From the NCBI RefSeq assembly GCF_020005365.1, contig NZ_JACNML010000002.1:186001-250000 (forward strand): a DNA stretch of 64,000 bases, read 5' to 3'. A program made the translations under genes and the position numbers. The first letter of the stretch is position 1; the number at the start of each line of letters is the position of its first letter. Shown here piece after piece: positions 62,599-64,000 of this stretch. The notes beneath the pieces were generated by a model that did no database searches, was not told the origin of the DNA, and saw only the letters and a program-made list of their open reading frames with translations. The stretch is from Kangiella shandongensis (GTDB lineage: Bacteria; Pseudomonadota; Gammaproteobacteria; Enterobacterales; Kangiellaceae).

Positions 62599-63810
62599 TT
62601 ACTTTTCCTTATCCATAAATTGAACCAACTGAGCCAGTAACGACTGTAAAACCTTAGTTACGTCCGCGGCCTTCTCATGGTCGTAAAAACGCTCTTTTTC
62701 TTTTAAGTAGGTTGCTTGCGAAAGCTCCAACTGAACAGTATAAATATTATTGTCAGGGTCAGCATACTGGCGCGTAATATAGCCTCCTTTAAATCGACCA
62801 TTAATAATTTTTGAGTAACCGTGGGTATCGAAGTTTTGTAGCAAGGAGCTTAATTCATGCTCAACAGTCTTCCCTTCGTTGGTGCCAAAATTAAAGTCCG
62901 GTAACTGCCCCTCAAAAAACCTTGGTACACGTGACTGAATAGTATGCGCTTCAAATAACAGGCAATAGCCAAACTTTGCTTTAGTGTGCTCAATTAACTG
63001 CTGCAGCTTGTCATGATACGGCTTCCAATACAGCTCGGTACGGCGCTTAACTTCAGTAGAGTCAGGTTCCTTGCCATCACCGTAGAGCGGTTCGGTATCA
63101 AACGTCGAAGTCGGACATAATTCGGTATTATCGGCCCCTTTGTATAAAACTTTGCCGCTAGAGTCACGGTTTAAGTCGATCAGATAGCGCGAATAGTTGG
63201 CATTCATTCGACTCACGCCTAAGGCATCTAAGAAATCGTATAACTGAACCAGATACCAATCTGTATCCGCGCTGTTAAGCGCTGCAGGAGTCATCTGCCT
63301 CAGCACATCATGAGGCATAAACTGGCCATGGTGTGGCATTGAAACGATCACTGGCGAGTCGTGGTCTACGAAGTCATAAACAGGAATCGCCTTGTCCGTC
63401 AAAACAAGACTGGCTCTATCCAGCGGCATAAGATCAGCCGCAACGTAACCTGTTCGAGCCAGGTCAGACTCAATCACTTTATCACTGTAATAATAACTCA
63501 CCAGTTTCTTTGCATCATGAATCAGAAGCGGACACTTTTCCTCCACCACAGCCCATGACTCTGTGTTGAAATACCACTTGACCTGGTAGAGATAATCTAA
63601 AAAGAAATCCGTTAAGGTACGGTGGTACTTTTCTTCCGCCCCTAATGCGCTGGTTAGTTCAATCAGGTCTTTATGAAACTTTTCCCTGGCATCAGTGATG
63701 GATTTTCGACAAATATAATACCAGGCCACCTTTAAATGCGCTAAGTGATTGAATTCATCCGCTGATACTTGCTGTGTTTGGAACCGAGAGAATAAAGTTT
63801 CTGAGTTCAT
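62599..63810 (-). CDS. hutG: N-formylglutamate amidohydrolase with extra N-terminal domain
   Basis: A 403-residue protein. Residues about 140-400 form an N-formylglutamate amidohydrolase domain, with VIVSMPHHGQFMP, the arginine/asparagine set NANYSRYLIDLNRDSSG, FEAHTIQSRVPRFF and LELSQATYLKE. It hydrolyses N-formyl-glutamate to glutamate and formate after HutF. Residues 1-125 form a separate helical domain (FNHLAHLKVAWYYI, then LGAEEKYHRTLTDFFLDYLY) that resembles a small stand-alone bacterial protein family with conserved His residues. Bacterial FGases usually lack it. Start ATG at 63810. Confidence 0.85.
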   Translation of the reverse strand: MNSETLFSRFQTQQVSADEFNHLAHLKVAWYYICRKSITDAREKFHKDLIELTSALGAEEKYHRTLTDFFLDYLYQVKWYFNTESWAVVEEKCPLLIHDAKKLVSYYYSDKVIESDLARTGYVAADLMPLDRASLVLTDKAIPVYDFVDHDSPVIVSMPHHGQFMPHDVLRQMTPAALNSADTDWYLVQLYDFLDALGVSRMNANYSRYLIDLNRDSSGKVLYKGADNTELCPTSTFDTEPLYGDGKEPDSTEVKRRTELYWKPYHDKLQQLIEHTKAKFGYCLLFEAHTIQSRVPRFFEGQLPDFNFGTNEGKTVEHELSSLLQNFDTHGYSKIINGRFKGGYITRQYADPDNNIYTVQLELSQATYLKEKERFYDHEKAADVTKVLQSLLAQLVQFMDKEK

Positions 63811-63961
63811 ATGCTTAAACTACCTTCGTTTCTATATTTTTACTTGAAAAGTCTGCCGCTTTATTAGTATAGTTCAACTTGTATATACAACTTAGCATAC
63901 AGGAAATTTTGCCAGGTTCAAGCCACGATAAGGACGTACCAACTTTGCAACTGAATAAGAA

Positions 63962-64000
63962 ATGACAGAAGCGAACGCACGCCGCTATATGGTGGTTAAA
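63962..64000 (+). CDS. Possible start of a gene running off the right edge
   Basis: An open frame begins ATG at 63962 and reads MTEANARRYMVVK to the end of the window. Thirteen codons are too few to identify a product and the ribosome-binding site is weak, so this is a tentative call. Confidence 0.3.
   Translation, partial: MTEANARRYMVVK

Overview
The window is chromosomal DNA from a marine-type gammaproteobacterium of moderate GC. Gene content and order (suhB divergent from trmJ-cysE-iscRSUA-hscBA-fdx-iscX, etfBA divergent from the ETF-quinone oxidoreductase gene, an aromatic amino acid catabolic block, hutF/hutI/hutG, azurin, paired tryptophan-halogenase-like genes beside a TonB receptor) suggest a Kangiella-like, amino-acid- and protein-degrading aerobe. 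That placement is an inference from gene content; no rRNA or marker phylogeny is possible here.

Layout. 1-3.7 kb: start of an asd-type gene, a zinc-ribbon membrane protein, aminopeptidase N and a Cys-rich hypothetical. 3.7-9.8 kb is accessory-looking: a DUF2971 gene, repeat-filled spacers, a secreted metallo-beta-lactamase-fold protein, a lipoprotein amidohydrolase and a tandem pair of secreted MopE-like metal-binding-motif proteins. 10.1-13.9 kb: a three-gene 2-oxoacid dehydrogenase operon (E1 alpha, E1 beta, E2) behind a perfect 16-bp LiuR-like palindrome. 14-21.1 kb: a minus-strand unit of TonB receptor, sulfotransferase and two flavin-dependent halogenase paralogues. 21.4-26.5 kb: S9 oligopeptidase and proBA. 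26.5-32.5 kb is a second accessory region: a frameshifted lipoprotein gene, many repeats, a membrane-anchored XRE regulator, and a DUF4123 / unknown / GH108 muramidase / two exported small proteins cassette that looks like a type VI secretion effector-immunity module. It abuts two identical tRNA-Lys(TTT) genes.

33.2-41.7 kb: the full ISC iron-sulfur assembly locus with an IscR-type operator, plus cysE, trmJ and suhB. 41.8-46.7 kb: DUF1338 protein, etfA/etfB and ETF-QO, which pass electrons from acyl-CoA dehydrogenases to quinone. 46.7-53.3 kb: a DUF3466 protein with a GlyGly-CTERM-like tail, then maiA, fahA, hmgA, hppD and phhA, which together take phenylalanine to fumarate and acetoacetate (the tyrosine aminotransferase step is not in the window). 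53.5-64 kb: soluble lytic transglycosylase, an outer-membrane barrel protein, a small acidic protein, a degenerate hybrid sensor kinase, hutF and hutI (divergent), an azurin lacking the usual disulfide, and an N-formylglutamate amidohydrolase with an extra N-terminal domain.

The most unusual items are the T6SS-like effector cassette next to tRNA-Lys, the halogenase/sulfotransferase/TonB receptor unit, a family of at least six dispersed intergenic repeats whose hairpins persist although their sequences differ, and the pseudo-kinase. No CRISPR array, rRNA, integrase, transposase or complete prophage was seen.
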